From: Chitinophagaceae bacterium
GTDB taxonomy: Bacteria > Bacteroidota > Bacteroidia > Chitinophagales > Chitinophagaceae
Length of the DNA: 64,000 bases
Reading direction: 5' to 3'
Assembly: GCA_019752045.1 (NCBI GenBank)
Contig: JAIEMP010000007.1
Location: 1-64,000 of the forward strand
Shown: in pieces, positions 17,010 through 25,443 of the stretch
Position numbering within the stretch: position 1 is the stretch's first letter
Layout: the number at the start of each line of letters is the position of its first letter
The notes under the pieces: model-generated
What the model was told of the DNA's origin: nothing
Databases searched by the model: none
The model's input: the letters and a program-made list of their open reading frames with translations, nothing else
Program-made: the position numbers and the translations under genes

Positions 17010-17090
17010 TTGGATGGTTGAAAGTTGAAGGGGTTTAAAGTCGAATCTTCAGCATTCACCACTCAGCATTCACCATTCACTACTCAGTTT
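17010..17090. repeat. Low-complexity intergenic tract
   Basis: A purine-rich TTGAAAGTTGAAGG stretch is followed by tandem 14-nt units CAGCATTCACCANT (17050-17077) and a CACTACTCAG tail, directly before the kinase start. It is the same style of repeat as the tract at 61591-61680 inside fmt. Confidence 0.5.
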
Positions 17091-17092
17091 TA

Positions 17093-17725
17093 ATGAACTA
17101 TCATTTCATTACCATAGAAGGAAATATCGGCGCAGGCAAAACCACACTGGCACATTTGCTCAGCAAACATTTCAATGCAAGATTAATTCTGGAAGAATTT
17201 GCCGACAATCCTTTTTTGCCAAAGTTTTACGAGAACCCGCAACAGTTTGCTTTTCCACTGGAATTGTTTTTTATGGCCGAACGCTATAAACAATTAAAAG
17301 ATCTGCTGCATACACAGGATCTGTTTAATTCAGTAACCATTTCGGATTACCTGTTCACCAAATGTTTATTGTTTGCAAAAGTAAATCTGCCAACAGATGA
17401 ATTCAGACTGTATCAGAGTTTGTTTGACATCATTCATCAGCAACTGGTGCAACCCGATCTGTTGATCTATCTGCATTCCCCTGTTTCAAAACTTCAGCAA
17501 AACATCAAAAAAAGAAACCGCAGTTACGAGCAGCAGATTGGTGATGATTATCTGTTCAGCATACAGGAAACATATACGCAGTACATTAAACAGCATAACA
17601 TCAAAACCTTGTTTATTGATACCAGCAATGCTGATTTCCTTGGTAACAAAAAACACCTGGAAGTGATTATTGAAGCATTGGGAAAAGATTATGAACAAGG
17701 GCAGCATTATCTTACACTTCCGTAA
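17093..17725 (+). CDS. Deoxynucleoside kinase
   Basis: A 210-residue kinase of the dNK/dGK family for deoxynucleoside salvage. The P-loop is GNIGAGKTT (residues about 9-17), followed by EEFADNPFL with the substrate-binding Glu, the SDYLF stretch with the D-Y/R-type motif, and the Arg-rich lid KKRNRSYEQQ. Whether it prefers deoxyadenosine, deoxyguanosine or another substrate is not readable. It lies 147 nt after folK, separated by a repeat tract. Confidence 0.9.
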   Translation: MNYHFITIEGNIGAGKTTLAHLLSKHFNARLILEEFADNPFLPKFYENPQQFAFPLELFFMAERYKQLKDLLHTQDLFNSVTISDYLFTKCLLFAKVNLPTDEFRLYQSLFDIIHQQLVQPDLLIYLHSPVSKLQQNIKKRNRSYEQQIGDDYLFSIQETYTQYIKQHNIKTLFIDTSNADFLGNKKHLEVIIEALGKDYEQGQHYLTLP

Positions 17726-17769
17726 AAACGTTCAACTGTCTGCCTTTTTAAAAATCATGCAATAGTTCT

Positions 17770-17777
17770 TAGATTTG
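17770..17777 (+). promoter_or_regulatory. -7 box TAGATTTG abutting the MFS GTG start
   Basis: An exact TAnnTTTG ending 4 nt before the GTG at 17782. It supports the non-ATG start and implies an extremely short or absent leader. Confidence 0.6.
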
Positions 17778-17781
17778 TTGA

Positions 17782-19026
17782 GTGACCAATCAACTAACAA
17801 CAGATCCGTTTCAAGCCTTTCGTATTACTGAGTTCAGGAATTTTGCCATTGCACGGTTTTTATTCATCATGGGTTTACGTATGATGGGTACACTTGTTGG
17901 CTGGTGGATGTATGAACTCACCAATGATCCATTGGCACTTGGTATTATTGGTTTGGCTGAAGTGATACCTGCTGTTTCAATGGCATTGTATGCAGGGCAT
18001 GTTGTTGATCAAAGCGATCGCAGAAATATTGTGATCCGTTCTGTTTTGTTTTATGGCATTTGCGTTGCGTTGCTGCTGTTTGTTTCAACTGCTTTTTTTC
18101 AACAACAGTTTGGGAAATCAACCATCATCCTGCTCATTTATATCATCATTTTTATTACAGGTATTATCCGAGCATTCAGCGGGCCTTCTTTTGGTGCTAT
18201 TATTTCGCAACTGGTACCACGCAATAGTTTGCCCAATGCTGTAACATGGAGCCAAGGCACATGGCTGTCGGCTTCGGTTACTGGTCATGCGTTAGCCGGA
18301 TTTTTAATTGCAGGTTTTGGAATTACGGGAACATTAACCGCTATCATTCTGTCTATTTCATTAGCACTGCTTATTTTCAATACCATTGCTCATAAACCTG
18401 CACCACCACAAAGTGAAAAGAAAACATGGGAAAGTGTAAAAGAAGGAATCCGTTATGTATATAAAACAAAAGAGATCCTTGGTGCATTGGTGCTGGATCT
18501 GTTTGCAGTTTTGTTTGGTGGTGCGGTTGCATTGGTTCCGGTATTTGCAAAAGATATTTTAAAAGTTGGTCCTATTGGTTTTGGCTGGCTGAATGCAGCA
18601 GCAGATTTTGGTGCTATCCTTGTTGTAATTATTTTAACCGTATTTCCTTTACGCAAACAGCAAGGTAAAGTATTACTCTTTGCAGTTGCAGGCTTTGGTG
18701 TAACAATCATCATATTTGGATTGTCGGAATTATTCTGGCTTTCCTTTGCCGCTTTGTTTGTTGGTGGCATATTAGATGGCATCAGCATTGTAGTACGAGG
18801 TACCATTGTGCAATTAAAAACACCTGATGCATTGAGAGGTAGGGTGATGAGTGTAAACAGTATGTTTATCAATTCTAGCAATGAACTGGGGCAATTTGAA
18901 AGTGGTGTAATGGCAAAGCTCATGGGCGTTGTACCTTCGGTGATCTTTGGTGGATGCATGACGGTTGCTGTTGTTATTGCCACCTGGTTTAAAGCACCCA
19001 CTCTCCGTAAACTGGAGTATGAATAA
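17782..19026 (+). CDS. MFS transporter, DHA3/EntS-like
   Basis: A 414-residue inner-membrane exporter with 12 predicted helices. It shows the MFS_3 pattern: N-terminal FRITEFRNFAIARF, the loop-2 motif GHVVDQSDRRNIVIRS between helices 2 and 3, and SMFINSSNELGQFESG in the C-terminal half as in EntS-type exporters. The substrate is unknown (siderophore or drug are typical). It starts with GTG, supported by the -7 box at 17770. Confidence 0.88.
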   Translation: MTNQLTTDPFQAFRITEFRNFAIARFLFIMGLRMMGTLVGWWMYELTNDPLALGIIGLAEVIPAVSMALYAGHVVDQSDRRNIVIRSVLFYGICVALLLFVSTAFFQQQFGKSTIILLIYIIIFITGIIRAFSGPSFGAIISQLVPRNSLPNAVTWSQGTWLSASVTGHALAGFLIAGFGITGTLTAIILSISLALLIFNTIAHKPAPPQSEKKTWESVKEGIRYVYKTKEILGALVLDLFAVLFGGAVALVPVFAKDILKVGPIGFGWLNAAADFGAILVVIILTVFPLRKQQGKVLLFAVAGFGVTIIIFGLSELFWLSFAALFVGGILDGISIVVRGTIVQLKTPDALRGRVMSVNSMFINSSNELGQFESGVMAKLMGVVPSVIFGGCMTVAVVIATWFKAPTLRKLEYE

Positions 19027-19127
19027 ATCAGCAACCAATGCAGTGATGGTTTATTCACGTAGCTTTAAACTATATCAACTGTTTGTTGTTTCAGTAACTG
19101 AATAATGATCTTTTTAAACTATTTTCT

Positions 19128-20024
19128 ATGAACCGCAAATCATTCCTTCAATCAACTGCACTTACGATTGCTGCATTGTCAATGCAAAAAACCTTGCTCG
19201 CAGAAATGTTTCAACAGCCGGCATGGAAAATTAAAATGCTTACAGATGAAATTGGCATCTTTACAGAACGTGGCGGAACCATTCTGTTTTATCTCAGCAA
19301 GGAAGGAATTGTTGTAGTTGATTCTCAGTTCCCGGATCAGAGCAATCATCTCATTGAAGAATTGAAAAAGAAAACAGAACAACCATTTAAACTCTTGATC
19401 AATACTCATCATCATGGCGATCACAGTGGCGGCAATATTGCTTACAAAGGACTGGTAGGTCATGTACTGGCACATGAAAATTCAAAAGCCAATCAGGAAC
19501 GTACAGCAAAAGCCGCTAAGACAGAAGATAAACAACTATTTCCTGATCAAACATTTTCAACTACCTGGAGTGAAAAGATCGGTAAAGAAAAAATTACACT
19601 TCATTATTTTGGTGCAGGACATACCAATGGTGATGCATTGATTCATTTTGAACATGCCAACATTGTACACATGGGCGATTTGCTGTTTAATCGCCGTCAT
19701 CCGTTTGTTGATCGTGGTTCAGGAGCCAATATAAAAAACTGGATAACTGTATTAGAATCTGCGAAAAAGAAATTCAACAAAAAAACGCAGTTTGTCTATG
19801 GTCATTCTGCCGAAGGTTTTGAAATAACCGGAACAGCAAATGACCTTGATGCATTCAGGGATTATCTCAACGGGTTATTACAGTTTGCAGAAAAAGAAAT
19901 TAAAGCAGGCAAAACAAAAGAAGAGTTGATAAAAACAAGCGTACTGCCGTTTACTACAGAATGGAAGGGCGATGGTTTGGCAAGGCCATTGGCAGCAGCT
20001 TATGATGAGTTGACTGCAAAATAA
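19128..20024 (+). CDS. MBL-fold metallohydrolase, exported
   Basis: A 298-residue metallo-beta-lactamase-fold protein. The N-terminus MNRKSFLQSTALTIAALSM resembles a Tat-like leader with a single Arg-Lys pair. The metal motif is THHHGDHSGGN (His94, His96, Asp98, His99); further ligands are GAGHTNGDALIHF (His), HMGDLLF (Asp) and YGHS (His). This pattern fits the subclass B-like or quinoprotein-relay-SoxH-like MBL group; the substrate is unknown. No operon partner is evident. Confidence 0.87.
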   Translation: MNRKSFLQSTALTIAALSMQKTLLAEMFQQPAWKIKMLTDEIGIFTERGGTILFYLSKEGIVVVDSQFPDQSNHLIEELKKKTEQPFKLLINTHHHGDHSGGNIAYKGLVGHVLAHENSKANQERTAKAAKTEDKQLFPDQTFSTTWSEKIGKEKITLHYFGAGHTNGDALIHFEHANIVHMGDLLFNRRHPFVDRGSGANIKNWITVLESAKKKFNKKTQFVYGHSAEGFEITGTANDLDAFRDYLNGLLQFAEKEIKAGKTKEELIKTSVLPFTTEWKGDGLARPLAAAYDELTAK

Positions 20025-20085
20025 TAATTTCTTCAATGCAGGAGCTTTGATCAACAACAATGAGCGGAGTTAATAATGATCTTTC

Positions 20086-20643
20086 TTATTCACCCCAACG
20101 AAAAGGCTTTACATCAATCCCTGCCAAATCAAGTACCCTATCAACAACAGTTGCAGCCACTTCATCAATTGTTTTTGGAACACTGTAAAAACTGGGTGTT
20201 GCAGGGCAAATAATACCACCTGCCAAGGTTACTGTTTCCATATTGCGGATATGAATCAGATTGTAAGGAGTGTCTCTTACAACACAGATCAGTTTTCTTC
20301 TTTCTTTCAAGATCACATCAGCCGCTCTTGAAATCAAATCATTTGAAATGCCGGTTGCAATTCGTCCTAATGTTCCCATGGAGCAGGGAATAATGATCAT
20401 GGTATTGAATTGCCCCGAGCCTGATGCAAAAGGCGCATGAAAGTCGGTGGTTGAATAAATTCTGAACGGGATGTTTTTATACTCTTCATTCCCCAGCTCG
20501 GTACGCCACACATCTTTGGCATTTTCCGTCATCACAACTGCTACTTCATCCCACTGGTCCTTAACTGCTGAAAGCTTTTCAAGCAATATACGGGCATAGA
20601 TAGAGCCACTGGCGCCGGTAATAGATACTACAATTTTCTGCAC
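20086..20643 (-). CDS. ubiX: UbiX-family flavin prenyltransferase
   Basis: A 185-residue flavoprotein of the UbiX/Pad1 family that prenylates FMN for UbiD-type decarboxylases. It has the FMN-binding ITGASGSIYA at the N-terminus, CSMGTLGRIATGISNDLISRAADV and KERRKLICVVRDTPYNLIHIRNM. A longer in-frame reading (20697) would overlap the divergent gene at 20681; GTG 20643 (then QKIVVSITGASGS) fits family N-termini. No ubiD is in this window. Confidence 0.92.
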   Translation of the reverse strand: MQKIVVSITGASGSIYARILLEKLSAVKDQWDEVAVVMTENAKDVWRTELGNEEYKNIPFRIYSTTDFHAPFASGSGQFNTMIIIPCSMGTLGRIATGISNDLISRAADVILKERRKLICVVRDTPYNLIHIRNMETVTLAGGIICPATPSFYSVPKTIDEVAATVVDRVLDLAGIDVKPFRWGE

Positions 20644-20654
20644 AAAAAAACGTT

Positions 20655-20662
20655 TAGATTTG
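20655..20662 (+). promoter_or_regulatory. -7 box TAGATTTG for the thioredoxin-like gene
   Basis: An exact TAnnTTTG 18 nt before the ATG at 20681, in the short gap between divergent genes. Confidence 0.5.
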
Positions 20663-20680
20663 TGTAAGTAACAACATTCT

Positions 20681-21208
20681 ATGCAAAAAGTTCCCATTTT
20701 TTCCGTTATCCTGTTTCTGCTGTTTTCATCTTTTCAGTTAAATACCCCAAAAGAAAAACTGCAGTGGCTCAGTTTAGAAGAAGCTGAACAAAAAATAAAA
20801 CAGGAGCCCCGTCCGCTTTTGATTGACCTGTACACCGATTGGTGTGGCTGGTGCAAAGTAATGGACCGCAAAACATACAGCAGCCAGGACCTCATCAAAT
20901 ATCTCAACGAAAAATTTTATGTTGTAAAGCTCAATGCTGAAAGTAAAAAAGATATTACCTGGAAAGGAAAAGTGTACAGCTTTAATCCGGCTTACAAAAC
21001 ACATGATATTGCCATTGCATTAACCAATGGTGAGTTAGCCTACCCTTCTACAGTAATTGTTCCGGTTGATGAAGACATCCCCCAAGCCATTTCCGGTATG
21101 CTGGAAGTAAAAGAAATGGAAATGATTACGAAATATTTTGGAGAGAAGAAATACGGCAAAGTAGCCTTTGATGATTACGCCAAAACCTTTCGCCCCAGCT
21201 GGAAATAA
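20681..21208 (+). CDS. Thioredoxin-fold protein (thioredoxin_7 type)
   Basis: A 175-residue protein with an N-terminal hydrophobic leader (about 5-19), so probably periplasmic. Its thioredoxin fold has active site DWCGWCK (Cys55, Cys58) preceded by LLIDLYT. The CGWC dipeptide and the following MDRKTYS match thioredoxin-like DUF255/thioredoxin_7 proteins rather than classical CGPC thioredoxin. It likely acts as a disulfide reductase or oxidase on envelope proteins. The first small-RNA-like unit follows 50 nt downstream. Confidence 0.85.
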   Translation: MQKVPIFSVILFLLFSSFQLNTPKEKLQWLSLEEAEQKIKQEPRPLLIDLYTDWCGWCKVMDRKTYSSQDLIKYLNEKFYVVKLNAESKKDITWKGKVYSFNPAYKTHDIAIALTNGELAYPSTVIVPVDEDIPQAISGMLEVKEMEMITKYFGEKKYGKVAFDDYAKTFRPSWK

Positions 21209-21257
21209 TAAAATTTAACGTTTCAACAATAATTCAGGAAAAAATTCTATTTTGCCA

Positions 21258-21326
21258 TTGATGATAAGGTTTAATGGTTAATGGCAACTGATTAGCGCCT
21301 CTTCCTTTACCGGAAGAGGTTTTTTT
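21258..21326 (+). ncRNA. Candidate small RNA 1 (tandem pair)
   Basis: A 39-nt block (21258-21296, starting TTGATGATAAGGTTTAATGG) is followed by a Rho-independent terminator: CCTCTTCC (21298-21305), loop TTTACC, GGAAGAGG (21312-21319) and T7. A promoter-like TATTTTG (21248-21254) ends 3 nt before the block, so the predicted transcript is about 69 nt. A 37/39-identical block with its own, different terminator lies at 21425. The flanking genes are a finished thioredoxin-like gene and a convergent lipoprotein, so it is not an obvious leader. It contains the micro-frame MIRFNG-stop. Confidence 0.5.
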
Positions 21327-21424
21327 ATGCCTGAATAATTGCATTTTGATTAAAAACATTGGTATTGCTCATTTTTTTTGACAATACTGTGCAACTTCTT
21401 TCGTAAAAGTTTACTCTCTTTGTG

Positions 21425-21497
21425 TTGATGATAAGGTTTAATGGTTAATGATAACTGATTAGCCAATCCCCGTTTTTCTAAACGGGGATTATTTTTT
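21425..21497 (+). ncRNA. Candidate small RNA 2 (tandem pair)
   Basis: The second copy of the 39-nt block (21425-21463) differs at only two positions from 21258-21296. It is followed by the unrelated terminator AATCCCCG (21465-21472), loop, CGGGGATT (21483-21490) and a T6 run. TCTCTTTG (21415-21422), a one-mismatch -7 box, ends 2 nt before the block. The promoter-block-terminator layout is the same as in copy 1, which argues for an independent transcript of about 73 nt. The family is not recognised. The rest of 21209-21678 holds nothing else nameable. Confidence 0.5.
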
Positions 21498-21633
21498 GTA
21501 ATGACTGCTCATTTCATGCAGTCACACTTTTTGAAGCTGGAGTTGAAACAACCATTTTTATGCAACTTCATTTATTTCCTCTATGTTTTTCAAATTGATT
21601 TCCTGTTGAAGGCTGATACCTGTAAAAAACAAA

Positions 21634-21659
21634 AAAGGCTTTCGGTTAAGAAAGCCTTT
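21634..21659 (-). terminator. Terminator of the 21679-22119 lipoprotein gene
   Basis: A perfect 10-nt hairpin AAAGGCTTTC/GAAAGCCTTT with a 6-nt loop, followed on the minus strand by a T-rich run. It lies 20 nt after the stop codon. Confidence 0.8.
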
Positions 21660-21678
21660 GAAGAGGATAGCAGAAGCA

Positions 21679-22119
21679 TTATTTAGTTACAACTACCGAA
21701 TTTGCAAAAATCATATACATGGGTCCTGTTGGTATAAATGCTGCAGGCATGTGTGCGTTTTTTGAAGCAGGAATGGTAACGATTGTTTTATCGCCAATAA
21801 CGCCCACTTTATAAAACTTATACTTCATCATCATGTCACGGTTGTTAATCCTTTCATCGAGCGTATTCACCGCATCGGGCCACATATTTTCTTTTGAGAA
21901 GCGTACAATCTCATCCGTCAGCGCTTTGTTTTTCAATTGCCTGCTAAGTTCTTCTTTTTCAACAGAGCTCATGTTGTAGGTTGAATACATCTCGCCCATA
22001 TCTGTAATCATGACCTGTTTTGCTTTTCCACCGTCGAAATAAAAAGCTTTGTTACAGGAAACTGAAGTGGCAGAAATGAGAACAAAAAAAAGAAACACCT
22101 TCACAGATAACTTACTCAT
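21679..22119 (-). CDS. Lipoprotein of unknown function
   Basis: A 146-residue lipoprotein with a signal peptide ending SVSC-NK. The mature part has a helical stretch (SSVEKEELSRQLKNKALTDE) and a C-terminal beta region. No domain is recognised. It begins 2 nt after the stop of the barrel gene at 22122, so the pair forms an operon, and it ends in a strong terminator. Confidence 0.7.
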   Translation of the reverse strand: MSKLSVKVFLFFVLISATSVSCNKAFYFDGGKAKQVMITDMGEMYSTYNMSSVEKEELSRQLKNKALTDEIVRFSKENMWPDAVNTLDERINNRDMMMKYKFYKVGVIGDKTIVTIPASKNAHMPAAFIPTGPMYMIFANSVVVTK

Positions 22120-22121
22120 GA

Positions 22122-22841
22122 CTATTTTTTTGTTTTAGGATCTAGAAATATCAGGAACCCAACAGATGCGGTACCTCCGTGTGTAATACCGTTATACTTG
22201 TAATTAGTTTTTAACAACTCACTTGATACAGGATTTGTGTATTGTCTGTTTTCTTCAAACGAATACTTATAAGAAACAGAAGAGAAAGAATAACCCAGAC
22301 CAATATCCAGACCGGTATGTTTGCTGATCATTTTAGTAATACCCAATCCAACACCTCCGTTAAATGAAAAAATTCCACCCTTTTTCCCATCACCTTTTGT
22401 ACTGTAGTTTGAATAATTAGCACTCAGCTTTTCTGTTCCTGACCCAAATGCAATACCCAACGAAGCCTGTGCGTAAGGCATAAAACCGGAATTACCAAAG
22501 TAGTAACGTCCAAAACCACCAACTCCGCCTGTAAACGTATTTGCATTACTTTCTAAATAATTACCCTCGGTATATTTAGCGCCGCTGAAGTTAATATTAA
22601 GACTGCCACCGATTAATACATTTTCACTCAAAAACCATCCCATTGAAGGAGTGATGGAAACATTAAAATTATTATTGCCCGAACTGCCTGTAACTCCTCC
22701 GTTTGTGGGTTCAAAGGTTGAGGTTAAATTTGAATAACCTATAGAAGATACATTAATGCCAACTGTTCTGGTACCTTTTGTAAACTGAGCAGTAGCTGCT
22801 GTTGCAGATAACAGGAGTAAAGCAAACAAAACTTTTTTCAT
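22122..22841 (-). CDS. Outer-membrane beta-barrel protein
   Basis: A 239-residue protein with a signal peptide (to ...ATAATAQ) and repeated Gly/aromatic-rich amphipathic strands (GWFLSENVLIGGSLNINF, GGVGGFGRYYFG, GLGITKMISKHTGLDIGLGY), the layout of Bacteroidota OmpW/porin-like barrels. The ligand or pore function is unknown. It is the upstream gene of a two-gene operon with the lipoprotein at 21679. Confidence 0.75.
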   Translation of the reverse strand: MKKVLFALLLLSATAATAQFTKGTRTVGINVSSIGYSNLTSTFEPTNGGVTGSSGNNNFNVSITPSMGWFLSENVLIGGSLNINFSGAKYTEGNYLESNANTFTGGVGGFGRYYFGNSGFMPYAQASLGIAFGSGTEKLSANYSNYSTKGDGKKGGIFSFNGGVGLGITKMISKHTGLDIGLGYSFSSVSYKYSFEENRQYTNPVSSELLKTNYKYNGITHGGTASVGFLIFLDPKTKK

Positions 22842-23147
22842 ACTGGTTTATTTATATTTATCTGCTGAAAGTAGAAATTAATTCACTTCTTTGAAACTTT
22901 TTTTTGATTCAGTATGATAAATCAAAAAAATCAGTTCCGTTAAAAATGCTCTCTGAACCAAACAGAAACTGAGCAACATATAATTTGAAAAATTTATTTA
23001 AGTATTTGCTTGTTATAATAAAGAATGATTTTTAATTTGCCTGCATAATAACAGCTATTTGCTGTTAACACCAAACTCCACTATCCTCTGCACGACCTTT
23101 TCAATTTTTTTTTCATCATTATCATTTTAAACCAAAAATTAAAAACA
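22842..23147. other. Divergent intergenic region, nothing recognised
   Basis: 306 nt of AT-rich sequence between the barrel gene (minus) and the first collagen-like gene (plus). It must hold both promoters, but I see no exact TAnnTTTG box, hairpin or reading frame that I can support. Confidence 0.4.
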
Positions 23148-24017
23148 ATGAAAAGGCTTATGATTTTACCGGCCGTTCTGCTTGCCGGTACGTTTTTTTT
23201 ACAAGCTTGTAAAGGCGACACCGGACCGACCGGACCTCAAGGTGCTGCCGGCGTTCAAGGTCCTGCAGGACCAACCGGACCTGCAGGTGCAAACGGCGGA
23301 ACCGGCCCAACAGGACCAACCGGATTAACAGGGCCACAGGGACCCGTTGGACCAGCCGGACCAACCGGATTAACAGGGCCACAGGGACCCGTTGGACCAC
23401 AAGGACCCGTAGGACCTATGGGACCGCAAGGACCTGCCGGACCTCAGGGACAAGTAGGGCCTGCCGGACCTACAGGACCACAAGGGCCTCAAGGACCCGT
23501 TGGACCACAGGGGCCTGCGGGAACAGCAAATGTTATTTACTCCAGCTGGGTGCCTGAAGGTGGTCTTGCAGATTCAACCATGGCTTCTCTAAGTTTACCA
23601 TCAGGAAGTCTGGCCAGACGCATGATCGTAACTTCTCCCAGTTTATCTGCTGCAGTAATTGATCAAGGAGCAATTTTATCTTATGTGAAGACAGATTTAT
23701 CACCAGGCAGTCCAATCAGTCTGCCATGGCAAATTACAATTGGCACTATCAGATTAGAAATTGGTGTTCGGCCTGTTGAAGGAAAAATGATTTTCTTTTA
23801 TCATGATATAAATGATGCTGCAGGCACATCCATTGCAGGCTCATCACTTGGCGCTAATACACAATACCGTTATGTGCTGATACCCGGTGCTGTTGCCGGT
23901 GGTCGTTTTATCAGTGGCCCTGCAGTTGGTTATTCAATGAAACAACTGAAAGCTATGAGTTATGCACAAGTAACTCAATTATTTAATATACCTTCAAATG
24001 GTACAAACCAACGTTGA
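23148..24017 (+). CDS. Collagen-like lipoprotein 1
   Basis: A 289-residue lipoprotein (lipobox LQAC, Cys21). Residues about 23-127 are an uninterrupted run of some 35 G-x-y triplets rich in GPQ, GPT and GPV, expected to form a collagen-like triple helix. The C-terminal domain of about 160 residues starts [10 protein letters not shown] and ends with [17 protein letters not shown], a block shared with the neighbour. The repeat region contains an exact 42-nt tandem duplication (23313-23354 and 23358-23399). It is probably a surface-exposed fibre or adhesin; the role is inferred. Confidence 0.85.
   Translation: MKRLMILPAVLLAGTFFLQACKGDTGPTGPQGAAGVQGPAGPTGPAGANGGTGPTGPTGLTGPQGPVGPAGPTGLTGPQGPVGPQGPVGPMGPQGPAGPQGQVGPAGPTGPQGPQGPVGPQGPAGTANVIYSSWVPEGGLADSTMASLSLPSGSLARRMIVTSPSLSAAVIDQGAILSYVKTDLSPGSPISLPWQITIGTIRLEIGVRPVEGKMIFFYHDINDAAGTSIAGSSLGANTQYRYVLIPGAVAGGRFISGPAVGYSMKQLKAMSYAQVTQLFNIPSNGTNQR
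23313..23399 (+). repeat. Exact 42-nt duplication inside the collagen-like region
   Basis: 23313-23354 and 23358-23399 are identical and offset by 45 nt (15 residues), keeping the G-x-y frame. This is a sign of recent repeat expansion by slippage or unequal recombination. Confidence 0.85.
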
Positions 24018-24049
24018 TTTTACAACGTATATACTAAAAATAAACTTTT

Positions 24050-24808
24050 ATGAGAAAAATCATTATTCATTCAGCAATTGCCCTCGCTGCTGTTGTTTTC
24101 TTAAATGCATGTAAAGGTGATACCGGTCCCGTTGGTCCGCAAGGCCCAACAGGTTTGCAAGGTGTGCAAGGTAATACAGGCCCACAGGGAACTCCGGGTC
24201 TTGCAGGACCAGCTGGTCCGCAAGGTGCAACTGGCCCACAAGGTCCTGTTGGCCCGCAAGGTCCTACTGGTGCTACTGGTCCACAAGGTCCCGCCGGCCC
24301 TCAAGGTCCTGTTGGTCCGCAAGGTCCTGCCGGTACAGCAAATGTGATTTATTCAGCATGGTATACATTACCAAACTGGGCCGATACAACTGCGGTAGAT
24401 CTTGGCCCCGTTTCAAGAGCTATCCGTTCCTCTCCTGCTTTAACACAGGCAATGGTAGATAATGGAATTATTATGTCTTATCTGATATCTGATCCAGTCA
24501 ATCCAAATCCAAATGGGCCTTATGCATTGCCTTGGATTTGTACCGGTTGTTCGCCTCAATTAATCGTAAGCTATATTCCCAGAGCGGGCAAAATCATTTA
24601 CTATGTAGGTGCAGTTGGTTCGCCGGTTACAGGATTTGCTCAAACAACCTACAACTGGCGTCACGTAATTGTTCCGGGTGGAGTTGCCGGTGGCCGTTTC
24701 ATTAGTGGCCCTGCAGCAGGATACACCGTTCAGCAAATTAAAAGCATGAGCTATCAGCAAATTGCTTCTATATTTAAAATTCCTTCTACAGGAACAAACG
24801 AAAAATAA
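24050..24808 (+). CDS. Collagen-like lipoprotein 2
   Basis: A 252-residue paralogue of the preceding gene, 32 nt downstream. It has a lipobox LNAC, about 25 G-x-y triplets (residues about 23-96), then a C-terminal domain beginning [10 protein letters not shown] and containing [16 protein letters not shown]. The triplet region uses different codons from copy 1, so the duplication is not recent. The two may form mixed trimers (inference). It ends in a UUCG-loop terminator. Confidence 0.85.
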   Translation: MRKIIIHSAIALAAVVFLNACKGDTGPVGPQGPTGLQGVQGNTGPQGTPGLAGPAGPQGATGPQGPVGPQGPTGATGPQGPAGPQGPVGPQGPAGTANVIYSAWYTLPNWADTTAVDLGPVSRAIRSSPALTQAMVDNGIIMSYLISDPVNPNPNGPYALPWICTGCSPQLIVSYIPRAGKIIYYVGAVGSPVTGFAQTTYNWRHVIVPGGVAGGRFISGPAAGYTVQQIKSMSYQQIASIFKIPSTGTNEK

Positions 24809-24833
24809 ACAGCTCCTGCTGTTAATAAAAAAA

Positions 24834-24858
24834 ACTCTCCTTCGGGAGAGTTTTTTTT
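24834..24858. terminator. Bidirectional UUCG-loop terminator
   Basis: ACTCTCC-TTCG-GGAGAGT with T-rich tails on both strands. It serves the collagen-like operon (plus) and the convergent YkgJ-family gene (minus), whose stop codon is 2 nt away. Confidence 0.9.
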
Positions 24859-24859
24859 A

Positions 24860-25345
24860 TTATTTCGCCTGATCCATCAATTTTTCCAGTACAAAATAAG
24901 TGATAGGGCAAAAGCTTGAATTCTTGATTGTAATGGCAGGCCGCTTCAGAATAACATCCTCATCGGTGTAAGGGAAACGTTCGCAATCAGATGGGCGAAC
25001 GTCATAAATTCTGCAATAATGATCATTGCCTAAAAAAGGACAGGGTTTTGTTTTTGATACATAGTCTCCTTCTTTATCCAGATAAAGATAGGTGGCAATA
25101 AAATCACTCTCCTTCATGCGGAGATGTTTACTGATGCGTTTTATGTCGGGTGTTTTAAACCGTGGTGAATAATTTTTGCAACAGTTGGCACATTGCAGAC
25201 AATCAATTTTTTCAAAAGCTTCTTCATGCAGTGCAGGTAATTGTTTCAGCACTTTGTTCTTATCAGCCCTTTTCAAAAACTGGCTGTATTGCTTTTGATG
25301 CTCTGCTGATTTTCTTTCCCAATGATGTAGTAAGTCTTCGGCCAT
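24860..25345 (-). CDS. YkgJ-family cysteine cluster protein
   Basis: A 161-residue cytosolic protein with the CxxCxxCC-type metal cluster motif CLQCANCC, later KPCPFLGNDHYCRIYDVRPSDCERFP and a final Cys (SSFC). This is the YkgJ/Fe-S oxidoreductase-like family, probably binding zinc or an iron-sulfur cluster; the function is unknown. A longer in-frame reading to 25405 lacks family likeness. ATG 25345 is preceded at 4 nt by an exact -7 box. Confidence 0.85.
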   Translation of the reverse strand: MAEDLLHHWERKSAEHQKQYSQFLKRADKNKVLKQLPALHEEAFEKIDCLQCANCCKNYSPRFKTPDIKRISKHLRMKESDFIATYLYLDKEGDYVSKTKPCPFLGNDHYCRIYDVRPSDCERFPYTDEDVILKRPAITIKNSSFCPITYFVLEKLMDQAK

Positions 25346-25349
25346 AATG

Positions 25350-25357
25350 CAAATGTA
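25350..25357 (-). promoter_or_regulatory. -7 box TACATTTG abutting the YkgJ-family start
   Basis: On the minus strand TACATTTG ends 4 nt before the ATG. This fixes the start at 25345 rather than 25405 and implies a leaderless message. Confidence 0.6.
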
Positions 25358-25443
25358 GGTTGATGCAGGCAGCCACTCACTGTAAGTCTCACACAAAAAA
25401 AACAAGGGTTTTTAAAGCTTTTCCAAAAAAAATTAAAAAAAAC

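Noticed and set aside
18453-19058. 201-codon open frame on the minus strand inside the MFS gene
   Set aside because: Antisense to well-formed transmembrane helices of the exporter; composition and lack of motifs mark it as a shadow.
23158-24347. Long open frames in other phases of the two collagen-like genes (23158-23400 minus, 24101-24322 minus, 24105-24347 plus)
   Set aside because: They are shadows produced by the 9-nt periodicity of G-x-y codons; no start context and the real frames are clear.
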